A DNA stretch of 64,000 nt from Voacanga thouarsii (GCA_026120185.1 JANUWF010001491.1:1612001-1676000); one strand, 5' to 3'. Positions 34,616-47,574 are shown, numbered from the stretch's first letter. The notes: a model not told the origin generated them from the sequence alone. A program made the numbers and translations.

Positions 34616-37510
34616 TCCTCCACTCCTTAGGAGAATTTCGTCCTAAAATTTAAGCGTACTTCTATCTCGAATTGGGATATTTCCGCTTTACCCACTCTTC
34701 TATTTTCCATGTGGCATCTTGCATGCCATGATGCTCCCACTACACCATTATCATCGTAATCTGCTTGTTCTGAAGAGTCTTGATACTTTGGTCCAATATT
34801 CTCACGGGTTTCTCCACATAGCTTAGATCGGGTTGCAATACCAACGGCTCATCATTCAAAACATGACCGGGATTGGCATTGTACTTTTTCAGCTATGATA
34901 CATGAAACACGTCGTGAATTCCTGTCAGTCTATCTGGCAAATACAATCAATGAGCCACCGGCCCAATTCTCTTCTCTATCAGGAATAGTCCCAAATACCT
35001 CAGATTTAGCTTCCCACCTTTCGGATGCTTCAAGATTCCTCTATTTAGTGTCAATCTTAGGAATACATTGTCTCCCACCTGGAATTCTAACTCTCTCCGC
35101 CTATTGTCTACATAGATCTTTTGTCCCGTCTGGGCTACTTTCAACCTCTTCCTAATTAACTTAACCATGTCTAACATTTCTTGAATGTAGACTTCTCCAG
35201 ATTTGTTTATATTACCATCCTCGACCAACTCCAGTATAGTGGTACCTGACACTTGCGCCCATATAGTGCCTCATATGGAGCCTCCCAATCGAAGCTCGAT
35301 AACTGTTATTATACGACAACCCCACATACGGCACACATTCGATCCATTTATCCCCAAAATCCAGAACACACGCCCTCAACATATCCTCTAGTATTTGTAT
35401 AACCCTTTCTAACTGCCCATTGATTTGCAGATATGCCGTCGTAGTGAACTTCAGACTCGACCCCATTGATTCTTGAAAGTTACCCCAAAATCGAGATGTA
35501 AACTTTCGATCTTGGTCAAACATAATACTAGAAGGCACTCCATGCAGTCAAACTATTTCTCGCACATAGGTCTGTGCCAACTTCTCCATGAAATCTCTTA
35601 CATTCACTGGTATGAAATGTGCTGATATGGTCAGTTGATCCACCACTACCCATATGGCATCCTTTTGGATCCTTAACATAGGAAGTCCAGTAACGAAGTC
35701 CATGATCACTTCCTCCCACTTCTATTCCGGCACTGGTAACGGTTGCAACAGTCCTGCTAACTTTTTATGCTCCGCCTTGACCTTCTGATAGGTGAGGCAT
35801 GTTAAGACATACTTAACCACGTCCCGCTTTATTCCGGGCCACCAATAGGCCCGTTTCAGACCCTGGTACATTTTAACTTCCCCCGGATGAATGGCGTAAT
35901 TGCTCTTATGCGCCTCTTCAAAAATTCTGTCCTTTAATTGATGCTCTTCGGGTACACACAACCGATCTCTGAAATACAAAACTCGCGCTTCGTCCTGCCA
36001 AAATTCACTGCCTTCCCATTTGAGCTCCTTGTCCTTGAAAAGCTGAAATTTTGCATTACCTTGCTGGGATTCAATAATTTCCCGCCTTAGATCTGGTATC
36101 AACTTTAGGTTACTAACAACAATTTTCTCCTCTTGCACTTCCGCTCTTCTATCCAACATATCCTGAACTACTTAAATCTCCTGCATCCTTAGCCTGGCCA
36201 TACTGACTTTCCTGCTCAGGGCATCAGCAACAACGTTAGCCTTCCCGGGATGATAGTTGATTGGACAACGGTACTCTTCCAGAAATTCCATCCATCTTCG
36301 CTGCCTCAGATTCAAGTCCTTCTGGGTAAAGATGTACTTCAGGCTCTTATGATCAGTGAACACTTCATATTCCGCTCTAAATAGATAGTGTTGCCTTTTC
36401 TTTAAGGCGAACATAATGGCAACGAACTCTAGATCACGCGTGGGGTAATTGACTTCATGAGGCCTTAACTTCCGAGAAGCATAGGTGATCATCTTTTAGT
36501 CTTGCATTAAAACTGCTCCCAAACCTTCTTTCGAAGCATCAGTATACAGCACGTAAGGCTTATCTCCCTCTGGCAGACTCAACACTGGTGTTGTCATCAA
36601 TCTTCGCTTTAGCTCTTAGAAGCTCTTCTCACATTTTCCACTCCAAACAAATGGTACATCTTTGTTCAGCAGTCGAGTCATAGGCGATGCAAGCATTGAA
36701 AATCCTTTGATGAACCTCCTATAATAGCCAGCAAATCCCAAGAAGCTTCGAATCTCAGTGATGTTCTCTGGTTGCTTCCAGTCCAAAACTGCTTCAACCT
36801 TCACTGGGTCTGCCTTGATTCCATCCCTGGTCACCACGTGGCCAAGAAATGCTACACCGTCCAGGCAAAACTCACACTTACTAAACTTGGCGAAAAGTTT
36901 GTACTCTCTTAGCTTCTCCAATACCAGCTTCAGATGCTCCGCATGCTCCTCCGAACTCTTGGAATAAATGAGTATGTCGTCAATAAAGACCACCACAAAC
37001 ATGTCCAAATAGGGTCAGAATACTCAATGCATCAAATCCATAAACACTGCTAGTGCATTGGTTACCCTGAATGGCATCACCACAAACTCATAGTGACCAT
37101 ATCTTGTGTTGAAAGCTGTCTTGAGGATATCCTCCTCTTTTATCCTCACTTGATAGTACCCTTGCCTTAGGTCCAGTTTGGAGTAACAAATGAATCCTTG
37201 AAACTGGTCAAATAGTTAATCAATCAGTGGTAGTAGGTACTTATTCTTAATCGTCAGGTTGTTCAAACCCCGACAGTCGATACACAATCTCAGAGTCTCA
37301 TCCTTCTTCTTGACCAATAGCACAGGTGCTCCCCAGGGCGACGTGCTAGGTCTGATGTAACTTTGCTTCACTAACTCTTCTAGCTGCTCCTTCAGTTCCT
37401 TCAACTCCGTCGGTACCATCCGATATGGAGTCCGGGATACCGGTTCCGCTTCTGGTACTAGATCAATGGTAAATTCAACTTCTCGGCTGGGGGGTAGAGA
37501 AGTGAGTTCC
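34616..37510 (-). pseudogene. Element C pol: RT, RNase H, integrase, chromodomain remnant
   Basis: Minus-strand pol beginning in the RT entry ([15 protein letters not shown] near 37500). RT fingers are in 37216-37419 ([29 protein letters not shown]) and the catalytic motif [12 protein letters not shown] near 36985. RNase H spans 36172-36600 ([33 protein letters not shown]). The integrase zinc region is in 35722-36159, the core in 35212-35640 and the C-terminal domain in 34947-35252 (RRELEFQVGDNVFLRL). A weak chromodomain follows to about 34680, then a degenerate polypurine tract at the LTR. Numerous stops and shifts. It lacks everything upstream of RT. Confidence 0.9.
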
Positions 37511-37826
37511 GTAGGGCTTGCATCTCAACCCACTTAGATACATACTCAACTGCAACCAAGATGTACTTATTACCCAAATAACTTGGAAAATGGCCCATCA
37601 AATCAATTCTCCAACAATAAAAAATTTACAATGGCATCTTATTAGATTTAGAGATGTTACGAGTATGTTGGCACCTATCATAATTTTTGACAAACCTGTG
37701 AGAGTCCTTGAGGAGTGTTGGCCAATAAAATCTAGACTTAAGCACCTTTCTTGTCATGTTGTTAGCTTGGTAGTGGCCTTATGTGGGTCCTTCATGGTAT
37801 TATTTTGAAGATGTTCGCACCTTCCA
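37511..37826 (-). pseudogene. Athila integrase fragment (Element E)
   Basis: Minus-strand sequence of the Athila integrase zinc domain and start of the core: KVLKSRFYWPTLLKD, the Cys pair region YDRCQHTRNIS, then [20 protein letters not shown] and VSKWVE. It is the downstream continuation of the Element E pol at 51879, from which it is separated by the insertion of Element D. At about 37510 it changes without a gap into the RT of Element C; the remaining Athila integrase and 3' part are absent. Confidence 0.85.
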
Positions 37827-40800
37827 TGTAAAACCCCGGAAAACCTAGGCCCGCCAGGGCCGGGGATGTCGTCCCGTCCAAAGGACAATGGGTCTTTATA
37901 ACTAGGTCACAAATAAAAATTGCTGGAATAAATAATACTCAAGCTAAAAGAATTTATTACAACAAAAAAAAAAAACTTCAAAAGTACATCCATGAAATTC
38001 CAAAACAAAACCCATAATTAAAATCATCCACACTCGTCTCTCAAAGCAGTACATAAAATAAAAAAAACCACATTCTCTTCCAAGGTAGCTACTCACCCAC
38101 AACAGGATCAACTTGAAATCATGATAAAAGGTGGTGAGACAGAAATCTCAGTAAGTCCGTGTGTGCTTTGGGTGTTTAGCAGAAACAGTTCGTGGATGCA
38201 AAGTGTGAAATCTTTACAAAAGAAACATTGGCAAGCAATAACATTAGTCAAAAGCAAGAGTGGCGTTTTGGCTCTTCTAGCCATACATAAGTAATGAAAT
38301 CAACCACTCGAAAGAAAGGTATAAGGTTTACCACACTTTGGGCCCCATAACCGGTCAAAATGCCTAACACGTTGTGCAGACTAACAAAAGTAGGTGATCG
38401 GCCTACTGGGTAAGATACTCCTCCTTCTCTATACCCAAACAACCACCGGATGTCCATTCCGGCAAAAACACAGTCACTTAACTGAAACAAAATAAACTGC
38501 TAGCTCGGGCCGGCACGACTCACTGGAACTGGCATCTTATCCGGGAAGGACTCACCCCTCAGAGGTGGCCACCTACTAAGAGACTCACCCTAACCCTTCA
38601 AAGACTAGTCCTAGTAGTCCACCCTTATTGAGTACTCAACGACATTTCCCACCAGGGATAAAATGAACAGAGCATTGCTCTGCATGAAAATAGCAATTTG
38701 AGGGTTTCCAAGGTTTTGAGCGAAATCAGTTTTAGAAAGAGTTTCGATTTTGGAAAATCTGCTAATTAACTTTTGAATAATTCCAGCGTTGGAAATAAAG
38801 ATGAATTCAACCCTCAATTGCCATCAAATAAACGAGTGTCCATACACTCCGTATTTAGCATGCCATAAGAAAACATTTCACATCGATAGGTTTTATGCAG
38901 GAGCTTACCTGCTTCTTGCTCACAACAACAAGGTCTCGAATAGCTGACCTAACCCCACATGGGCAAATACAAATCTTAATCAGATTCAAGCGACAATCCA
39001 CTTCCTCAATTTTAAATCAACTTAATTCACTACTACCATGATCCTAGTGTCCCAAGCTTTAAGGCAAAACAATAATTGAATAGGTTTATAAGCTCAATTT
39101 AATTTGTTATTTAAGATAATTAATGGATTAGGAAATAAATTCTAATAAGTTGAAAGTTCAACTCTTGTTAAGGAAAATTTATAGTTTATTTGATCAAGAG
39201 CCATAGGTGGTACTAGGTAAAATAGTAATTTAATGGTATCTTAGTTGTTAGAAAATAATTGATAGCTAAAACTAGTTAAGATTAAATTTAATAAGTCTTC
39301 CTTGGAAAATAGTAAGTAAATCCTTAAGGGTTTTGATCTAGTAAATATTCTATTACGTATAAATCTTTTTCATAAGGGCTTTAATTAATTTGCTTTATTT
39401 TAAAAAATATTTATTTATTTTATTTTCTAGAAAAATCATTATTTATTTGACTAAAATATCCTTTACATATATTATAATTCCAAATCTACCCTTCCTAGGG
39501 TTTTCGAAATTCTTTAGCAAAAATCATTAGTAAATATTTTATTCATGAAATAAAATTTGCTTAGGGACAACTAGATCATGATCAAGATTCCATGGTCAAC
39601 CATAATCAATAACATACTCAATCCTTCAATTCATCAAATCATCCAAGTCTTGCACATGGCATAGATCTAAATTTATTATTACATGATTTAACCTCTACTA
39701 GCATAAACATGATCATGGCTTCAAAATCTAATCATGCATATAAATCCTATTCATCCATGGTGACATAATCTCTAGCATGCTTCACCACAAATACTACCTA
39801 TGACATGCATCAAATCTCAACTCATCATTAAATCCACCAACATAACCATCTCCTTGACAATCATACATATACTCATGCTTCAATCAACAACATCACATAC
39901 ACAAACCCATCACCATTCATCAACCTAGAGACATGCTTCTAAATTTTAAAAAGAGAATTGAAGGTACTTACTTGATTGATGAATGACTTGAAGGAGTTTA
40001 GAGAAGATCTCAACTCCTAGATGGCTAATCTTGTTCAAGAAGGGTGGCGAAAGCATGGTCATGGAAAAAGAGACCATTCGGCCAAGGGAGGAATTTCGGT
40101 CCATGAGAAAGACAGGGAGAGAGAGAGAGAGAGAGAGAAAGAAGAAGAGATCATTGGCATGCTTATTTATATAGGTTTTCATTAGAGATTAAGTTTGAAG
40201 AGGATGAAGTTGTTAGAATAAGTTTACCTCGAAGATGTTCTTGATCTTCACAGAAATTTCTGCTTTTTGATCCAAAGTAGCAAGATGATTTGAGGAGTTT
40301 GATGTTAATAAGGGTGTTGATGAATGCACAGCAAGGAGTAGATCAAATCTAGAGATTTTCGTGAGGGTTTGAAGTGGTTTGGAGGGGTATTAGGTGTGGA
40401 GAAGGAGTAGGTGTTCTTGGTGTAGTGTGTGTGTGTGTGTGTTCTTGTTGCTTGAAGAAAATCGAGAGAGAGAGAAGAGAAGCTGCCGATTTTTCTGAGA
40501 AGTTGTGGCTGCAGAAATTCTGTAGGGTTTAGGGAGTAACTTCTCTGATTTGGAAGGCAAAGGAAAGACTAATTGTTACAATCCTTGAAGAATATTTTTA
40601 GGAAGAGAATTTGGAAACTAGATATTCCAAGAATATCTTGATTTTTTCCTGACAGCTTTGAAGTCTCGTATGGCCGATTGAATTGTGCAGTTTTCTGGGG
40701 AATTAAAGCTGGTTAAAGGAGCCTTGTGATGGCCAAAACTAGGGTGCACAATGGTGGAGAAGATGTCTGATCAATTGAGCAAAATTTTATGGAAAGTTGT

Positions 40801-42096
40801 TAAACAAGATGGCTGAAAATTTTGGAAAGTAATCAAGCTAAATTGCAGGGATTTGGTTGAGGGATTTTCGGTCAGCCATGGAGGGAATTTCAGGCAGAAG
40901 CTTCAGGGAACAATGGAGCTCTATTAATGGAGGTTTAAGGGAGGTTTTGACAGAAGTAGGTTGGGGTTTTCGGTTGAAACAAAATAGGAAATAAGCTGGA
41001 CAAAAATTCTGCTCAGGAATTTCCCAGAACAGAAATTTCCTGGCAGAATTTTCGTCTGCCATTTCCAGCAGATTTGCAGCGAGTTTTGAAGGGAATTTTA
41101 GGGGTATTCAAGGCTGGTTTCTAGCCTTCATTATGGAGGAAAAACATGGCTAAGGTGCTGCACAAAATCTGGGAGAAAGCAGCTTGATTTGTAGCTCACA
41201 AAGCTGATTTTCGTATAGGAATTTTTCCTCTTTTACTCCAGCTTGTACAGTCCTAATTTGGGCAAGAAACTTTCAGGTTTCAACTGATCCTAAAGACCAT
41301 TTTTCTGCTAGCATTTGGGAGGAAATGTGAGTTAGAATTTTTGGCCATTTGAAGGTACAACAAGATGGAAAATTTCAGCTCATTTCATGAAGATAGATGA
41401 ACTAAGTTAGAGGAAAAATTTCAGCAAGCTTTCAAGAGGGATTTTCCCCTTGAATTTTTCCCACAAATCATTTACATTTTCCAAACCATGAGAAGCCTTT
41501 TACTAGGACATTTTGATCCTAAAAGACCTTAGTCCTCTACTGAATTTTCTGGAAAGGAAAAGGATAGAACACCTTGATCAAACTAAGGAGTTGGAAATTA
41601 AGAAAAGCTAAAGATCAAGGGAGAATGAATTCCCTTTAGGCGTTTCGCGAAGAACAAAAGAGTGAAGTGAGAATTCTCCTAACATGTCTCTCCTAGGACA
41701 TCATCACCACATTGATCTAGGCCCTCATGGCCGAAACCATCCTTTTCCAAGCAAAATAAAATTTACTCAAGCTAAAGCTTCTATGATGGACTTTGAACCT
41801 TAGACCTCAAGAATTAATTCCAAGGCTCTAACCACTAAACCACAACAACTCTTGTTGCTATTTCTACTAGAAAAATTATTTCCTATTCAATCCACAAGCT
41901 ATCTCCTTATTTTCACCTCGGGCAAAAATTACCATTTTGCCCCTCTCACACATCACTCACCAACAAGACTTCAAGATAATAAAAATCAAATTCAAAGCAC
42001 ATAGAAATCATATGAAAACATATTTAATCATGAAATAAAGCATGATATGCATCCCAACCCCCTTACTCTAAGGTTGGTCTTGACTGGGGTTTCACA
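37827..42096 (-). repeat. Element D 3' LTR
   Basis: 4270 bp, minus-strand TGTGAAACCCC at 42096 to GGGGTTTTACA at 37827. Contains GA tracts (about 40115-40138, 40463-40480) and a (GT)n tract (40424-40441). Frames within it have near-identical partners in the 5' LTR and are not gene-like. Confidence 0.95.
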
Positions 42097-42109
42097 TCCT
42101 CCCCTCCTT
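42097..42109 (-). promoter_or_regulatory. Polypurine tract, Element D
   Basis: AAGGAGGGGAGGA on the minus strand directly abuts the 3' LTR. Confidence 0.9.
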
Positions 42110-42142
42110 AGAAGAATTTCGTCCCGAAATTCAAGCATACCT

Positions 42143-45100
42143 CTATTTCAGCTCGGGATACTTCCGCTTAACCCATTCTTCCGATTCCCATGTGGCATCC
42201 TGCGTGCCATGGTGCTCCCACTGAATCTTAACCATTGGTATCTGCTTATTCCGGAGGGTTTTGACACTGCGGTCCAATATCCGAACAAGCTTTTCCACGT
42301 AGCTCAAGTCTGGCTGCAACACTAACGGTTCCTCATTCAACACGTGACCGGGATCCGCATTATACTTCTTCAACTGTGACACATGGAACACGTCATGGAT
42401 ACCCGTCAACCCATCCGGTAGGTCCAACCGGTACGCTACTGGTCCGATTCTTTCCTTAATAAAAAACGGCCCCAAATACCTCGGATTCAATTTTCCACCC
42501 TTTAGATGCTTTACAATCCCTCGGTTGGGTGATAGCTTCAGAAACATACGGTCCCTGACTTGAAATTCCAACTCCCTCCTCCGGTGGTCCGCATAGCTCA
42601 TTTGCCGGCTCTGAGCCGCCTTTAACCTTTCTCGGATTAGCTTCACCTTATCTAACATCTCTTGCACACAAACCTCTCCGGTTTTGCTCACATGTCCATC
42701 TTCCGTCCAACTCCAATACAATGGTACTTGACACTTGCGCCCATACAAAGCCTCGTAAGGTGCCATCCCGATCGAGGCCTGATAGCTGTTGTTATAAGAT
42801 AATTCCGCGTAAGGTACGCATTCTATCCACTTGTCCCCAAAATCCAGAACACAGGCCCTCAACATATCTTCTAATATTTGGATTACCCTTTCTGACTGCC
42901 CATCAGTCTGCGGATGCGCCGTCGTACTGAACTTCAAATTCGATCCCATTGCTTCCTGGAACTTTCCCCAAAAACGAGAAGTAAACCTCGGGTCTCGGTC
43001 TGACACTATGCTCGAAGGTACTCCATGGAGTCGGACTATTTCTCGAACATATGTCTGAGCCAGCTTCTCCATGGAGTCCCTTACATTTACCGGGATAAAG
43101 TGGGCCGACTTGGTCAGTCGATCCACTACTACCCATATGGCGTCCTTCTGAGTCTTTGACATAGGGAGTCTGGTGACGAAATCCATAGTCACCTCCTCCC
43201 ACTTCCATTGTGGCACTGGCAACGGCTGCAATAGTCCCGCTGACTTCTTATGCTCTGCTTTAACTTTCTAGCAGGTGAGACAGGTCGATACGCACTTGAC
43301 CACATCTCACTTCATTCTGGGCCACCAGTTTGCTCTCTTCAAATCTTGATACATCTTGACCTCTCCCAGATGAATTGCGTACTTGCTCTTGTGTGCCTCT
43401 TCCAAAATTTTGACCCTTAGTTGTTGCTCCTCGGGTACACACAATCGATCTCTGAAATGGAAAACTCCTGCTTCGTCCTAACGGAATTCGTTGTTCGGTC
43501 GCTTAAGCTCCTTATCCTTAAAAATTTGAAACTCGGCGTTGCTTCGCTGAGCTTCCACTATTTCTTGCTTCAAGTCCGGCACCAACTTCAAGTTGTTGAT
43601 AACAATCGCTTTGTCTCGCACTTCCGTCCTTCTATCCAATACGTCTTAGACTACTTGCATTTCTTGCACCTTCAGCCTAGCCATCCCAACTTTTCTGCTT
43701 AGAGCGTCTGCCACAACGTTAGCCTTCCTGAGATGGTAGTTGATCGAGCAACGGTATTCTTCCAAGAATTCCATCCACCTTCGTTACCTCAAGTTCAAAT
43801 CCTTCTGAGTGAAGATATACTTCAGGCTCTTATGGTCGGTGAACACCTCGTGCTCGGCTCCATACAAGTAGTGTCGCCATTTCTTTAGGGCGAACACTAT
43901 AGCCGCCAGCTCCAAGTCGTGAGTAGGGTAGTTCACTTCATGCGGTCGTAACTTCCGTGATGCATAGGCAATCACTTTCCGGTCTTGCATCAACACCGCT
44001 CCCAGTCCTTCTTTCGAAGCGTCGGTGTACAGTGCGTAAGATTTGCCTTTCTCTGGTAGACTCAATACCGGTGCTGTCATTAGTCTCTTCTTTAGTTCTT
44101 GGAAGCTTTTCTCACATTTCTCGTTCCATACAAACGGAACATCCTTTCTCAACAAACGGGTCATTGGCGATGCGAGTGTCGAGAATCCCTTGATAAACCT
44201 TCGGTAGTATCCCACCAAACCCAAGAAACTCCAGATCTCAGTAATATTCTCCGGCTGCTTCCAGTCTGATACCGTTTCCACCTTGGCCGGATCTACCTTA
44301 ATTCCCTCCTTAGTCACCACATGACCAAGGAATGCCACACTGTCCAACTAGAATTCGCACTAGCTGAACTTCGCGTACAGCTTGTGCTCCCTCAATTTTT
44401 CCAACATGAGCCTCAGATGCTCCGCATGCTCCTTCGGACTCTTGGAATAGATCAAAATATCGTCGATGAATACTACTACAAATTTGTCCAGGTAAGGCCG
44501 GAATACTCGGTGCATCAAGTCCATGAATACAGCTGGAGCGTTAGTCACCCCGAATGACATTACCACGAACTCGTAATGCCCATATCGGGTGTTGAAGGCT
44601 ATCTTGGGGATATCTTCCTCTCTTATCCGCACTTGGTAATATCCTTGTCTCAGATCCAACTTGGAATAGCAACTGGATCCTTGCAGCTGATCGAATAGTT
44701 CGTCAATCAATGGAAAAGGGTACTTGTTTTTAATCGTCAAATTGTTCAGCCCTCGGTAGTCGATGCACAGCCTCAAGGTCCCGTCCTTCTTCTTTACAAA
44801 TAGCACAGGCGCTCCCCAGGGCGACGTGCTTGGTCTAATATAGCCTTGGCCAACGAGCTTCTCTAGCTGCTTTTTCAACTCTTTCAACTCTGCCGGCGCC
44901 ATCCGGTATGGAGTCCGCAATACTGGTTCCGCTCCGGGAACTAAGTCGATAGTGAACTCCACTTCTCCACTAGGAGGTAGAGAATCAAGCTCCGCTGGAA
45001 ATACATCGAGAAAATCCTTCACTACTTCCGTGTCCTCCAGAGTACACTGGTCCTTAGGCTTGTTCATCACGTAAGCTAGATAACCTTTACAACCTTACCT

Positions 45101-45478
45101 CAATAATTTTCGGGCCTTAGCCCCTGCAATCAAGTACTTCAACTCTTTCACCCTCTTTCCATCAAATTCTAACACATCAGAACCCGGTCTGACAAACTAA
45201 ACTATCTTACTCTTGCAGTCTACCCTAGCCCCATGTTTGGCTAACCAGTCCATCCCTAAAATTAAGTCATAGTCTTCAATGTCCAACACAATCAAATCTC
45301 CCTCCAGATTTTCTCTCCCCACCTTAACCTTACAATCCCTCACATACCGATCTGCTTGCACCATCTTCTCCAAAGGGGTGCTTACTTCTAAAATGAAAGG
45401 TAGCTCCACTCCATTCCAACCCAAATGACATGCGCACAACTTGTTTATATAGGAATGAGTAGAGCCAGGGTCAATCAA
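42143..45478 (-). pseudogene. Element D pol: protease, RT, RNase H, integrase, chromodomain
   Basis: Protease (45197-45478) opens IDPGSTHSYI and keeps LGMDWLAKHGA. RT (44360-45070) is open for 236 codons with [20 protein letters not shown] and the catalytic [12 protein letters not shown]. Two TAG codons separate it from RNase H (43784-44347: [28 protein letters not shown]). Stops near 43783, 43650, 43480, 43310 and 43268 fall in the tether and integrase zinc region. The last 362 codons (42143-43231) are open and contain the integrase core ([44 protein letters not shown]), the C-terminal GPY-like module and a full chromodomain (SYVEKLVRILDRSVKTLRNK, WESEEWVKRKYPELK). The chromodomain is thought to direct integration to methylated heterochromatin. 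Lineage Tekay/Del by overall plan. Confidence 0.92.
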
Positions 45479-46702
45479 AGCATTAATGGATCGTCCCTAA
45501 ATAGTGAACGTACCTTCCACCACCGCGGCATCAGCCCTAACTTCCTCTTTGTTGAGAGCGAATACCTTGGCCCTCACTTGTGGCTTCGGCGCTCCACCTC
45601 CGGCTGCTCCAATGGCGTTGGCCCGGTTGAGTCCCGGGTTCTGAACCGGGTTTCCCTGCCCGACTCGGTGCAGCTTAGGGCAGGTATTCCTCAGGTGGTT
45701 CGGGTCACCACAGTGGTAGCACTTCCTATCTCTTCCCTTGGACCAGCAATTCCTCTCGGTGTGGCTTTTCCTTCCACACTGCCTACAGGACGGGAGGCTC
45801 GGTGCAGGTCCAGCCGGTGCTATCCGGGCTTGCTTTTCCCGGTTCTGCCAGAGATCATTTGCAGGGCGCTTGTGGGATTGCTGCCTCGGAAAGTGTCCCT
45901 GTGGTTGTCTCGGCGGTTGGAAGGGCTTGGCCGCCATCCTGCTGCGGTCTTCATTCTCTGTGCGAGTAGCAGCATCCACCGCCCCCGAGTAAGTTGTCAG
46001 TGGAGCAGGTGCCAAAGCTCTCCTCAGCTCCGGTCTTAGCCCCTTGACGAACTGCCTCGTTCGGTTCTGCTCGGTGTTGACCAGTCTTCGGCAGTATTTC
46101 GACAACTGCGTGGATCGAGCCGCGTATTGAGCCACAGACATGCTCCCCTGCCTCAGATTCTGAAATTCGTCCTCCCGTTTCTTTACAATCCACTGAGGGA
46201 TGTACTCCGCCCTGAAATATTCAACAAAGTTGGACCACGTCCATTCTTGCTCATCCATTACCCAGTCCTCTTGGACCTGCTACCACCACGCTCGAGCTGG
46301 TCCTCTCAACCGAAAAGCCGCAAACTTAACCATCCACTCTTCCGAATACTGGAGCGTTGCAAAGATATCCTCCATTTGCTCTACCCACTGCTCGGCCTTC
46401 TGGTCTTGTTCCACTTCACCCATAAAGATGGCGGTTGGAATTTCAAGAACTTCTCCAACGCCTTATCTTCCCCTCTAGGGTTCCTCCGCTCGGTTAGCGT
46501 CTAAAGAATGTCGGCCACTTTGCTGAGTGTCTGACCCATCGACACATCTACCGGGCCATCAGACCCCATGCCCATCGCGGGATCACTTTGCCCGTCACCC
46601 TGATAGGTTGATTGCATACTGTTCCGGTTCAACTTCTGGTGCTACTCGGTCTACCTTTGGAGTTCTTCTGGTGGAAGGAACTGCACGTCTCTTGGGTGCC
46701 AT
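45479..46702 (-). pseudogene. gag: Element D gag
   Basis: Capsid precursor. The start is the ATG at 46702 (MAPKRRAVP). A frameshift near 46610 and a TAG near 46500 break the N-terminal part. From 46258 a 253-codon stretch is open, with the capsid core (FRAEYIPQWIVKKREDEF, LSKYCRRLVNTEQNRTRQF), a Pro/Gln/Arg-rich linker and two intact CX2CX4HX4C zinc knuckles (CRQCGRKSHTERNC and CYHCGDPNHLRNTC, about 45700-45790). The segment AEVRADAAVVEGTFTI leads towards protease, with a TAG at about 45494-45496. Confidence 0.9.
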
Positions 46703-46959
46703 TCTATACCATACCCCAAATGTTAAATATGTGCACTCAAGTATCAAATCATTTTAGTGGTGTATGCATACTTAGCCAAGTATGAGTACGAAGAAGTCAG
46801 ATGCAACTTATTTAAAAGATTACTCATAAATTTCAATTTCAAAAATTAACTTGCATAATTTCAAAATTTGATAAAAATGAACTTTAAGAATTCATAACAT
46901 CTCAATTCATGAAAAGCTGAAAATAAACTAACATCCAAATCAAAATGTCTCCTAGCTCT

Positions 46960-47463
46960 CTACTCCTCATCGGAATCCTTATCATCTACCTCATATATCC
47001 AACCTCCGGTGTTTTTAGAGAAATCCACCCCCTCCCCGCTAGCAAATCCCTCCATAGGCTCCTTCCCAGGGCGCCTAGAACTCTCCCCGGCCTCAACTCG
47101 GCTGAAGGGAGGAATAAAGGAAGGTCTGGGGGGAGACTCATAGTCTATCTCCCCCGGGTCATCACTAGCTGCTGCTAAATCCACCTCGGGATTAGGAGGG
47201 TGGGGTTCAGGCTCCACTATCATAACGTCATCCTCACTGTCAGAGCTTATATCTATAACCAGGATTGGAGGTGGTTCAAGGATCTGGACCTCGTCCTCAC
47301 TGCTATCCTCCATCAAGTCAAGCCCATCATCACTATTATCCTCCATAGGGATATCCTCGACATCATTGTTATCCTTTATAGTGACAACTGGCTGAGGGGC
47401 AGGCTGAGGAACTGGAAGGTCCTCCTGTTCTAGATAGTAGGGGTGGGAGCCACTGCTGCCCAT
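46960..47463 (-). CDS. Acidic 167-aa ORF upstream of gag, Element D
   Basis: An intact frame on the element's sense strand, 126 bp inside the 5' LTR and 258 bp before gag. About 45 of 167 residues are Asp or Glu against about 8 Lys/Arg, with many Pro and Ser. Residues 67-79 read ILVIDISSDSEDD: a hydrophobic Val/Ile core followed by Ser and acidic residues, as in SUMO-interacting motifs. A second similar stretch (VMIVEPE) follows at 80-86. No signal peptide, membrane segment, zinc knuckle or enzyme motif is visible. It probably comes first on the full-length transcript, so gag would need re-initiation, splicing or a separate message. Element B has a broken acidic frame in the same place. I recognise no named family; function is unknown and SUMO binding is only inferred from the motif. 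Confidence 0.6.
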   Translation of the reverse strand: MGSSGSHPYYLEQEDLPVPQPAPQPVVTIKDNNDVEDIPMEDNSDDGLDLMEDSSEDEVQILEPPPILVIDISSDSEDDVMIVEPEPHPPNPEVDLAAASDDPGEIDYESPPRPSFIPPFSRVEAGESSRRPGKEPMEGFASGEGVDFSKNTGGWIYEVDDKDSDEE

Positions 47464-47574
47464 TCCTTACTGTCCTAAGCAGTCTAACAATCCAACAGCA
47501 TCAACAAAGTAGGTTAGACAGGATTTAAACTTAAATAAATTAATCATATATCATCAATATTTATCTATAACCTA

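Larger units (their letters stand above)
21702..37510 (-). mobile_element. Element C: 5'-truncated Tekay-type gypsy element
   Basis: A minus-strand element consisting of its 3' LTR (21702-34615, interrupted by Element B) and pol (34616-37510). Gag, protease, primer site and 5' LTR are missing; at 37510 the sequence changes abruptly to Athila integrase. LTR and pol are close relatives of Element D. After removing Element B and one target copy the LTR is about 4024 bp. Confidence 0.85.

Noticed and set aside
42047..46757. Plus-strand frames opposite Element D gag-pol, including one of 204 codons at 45425-46039
   Set aside because: Antisense shadows of the minus-strand polyprotein, which has clear domain motifs.
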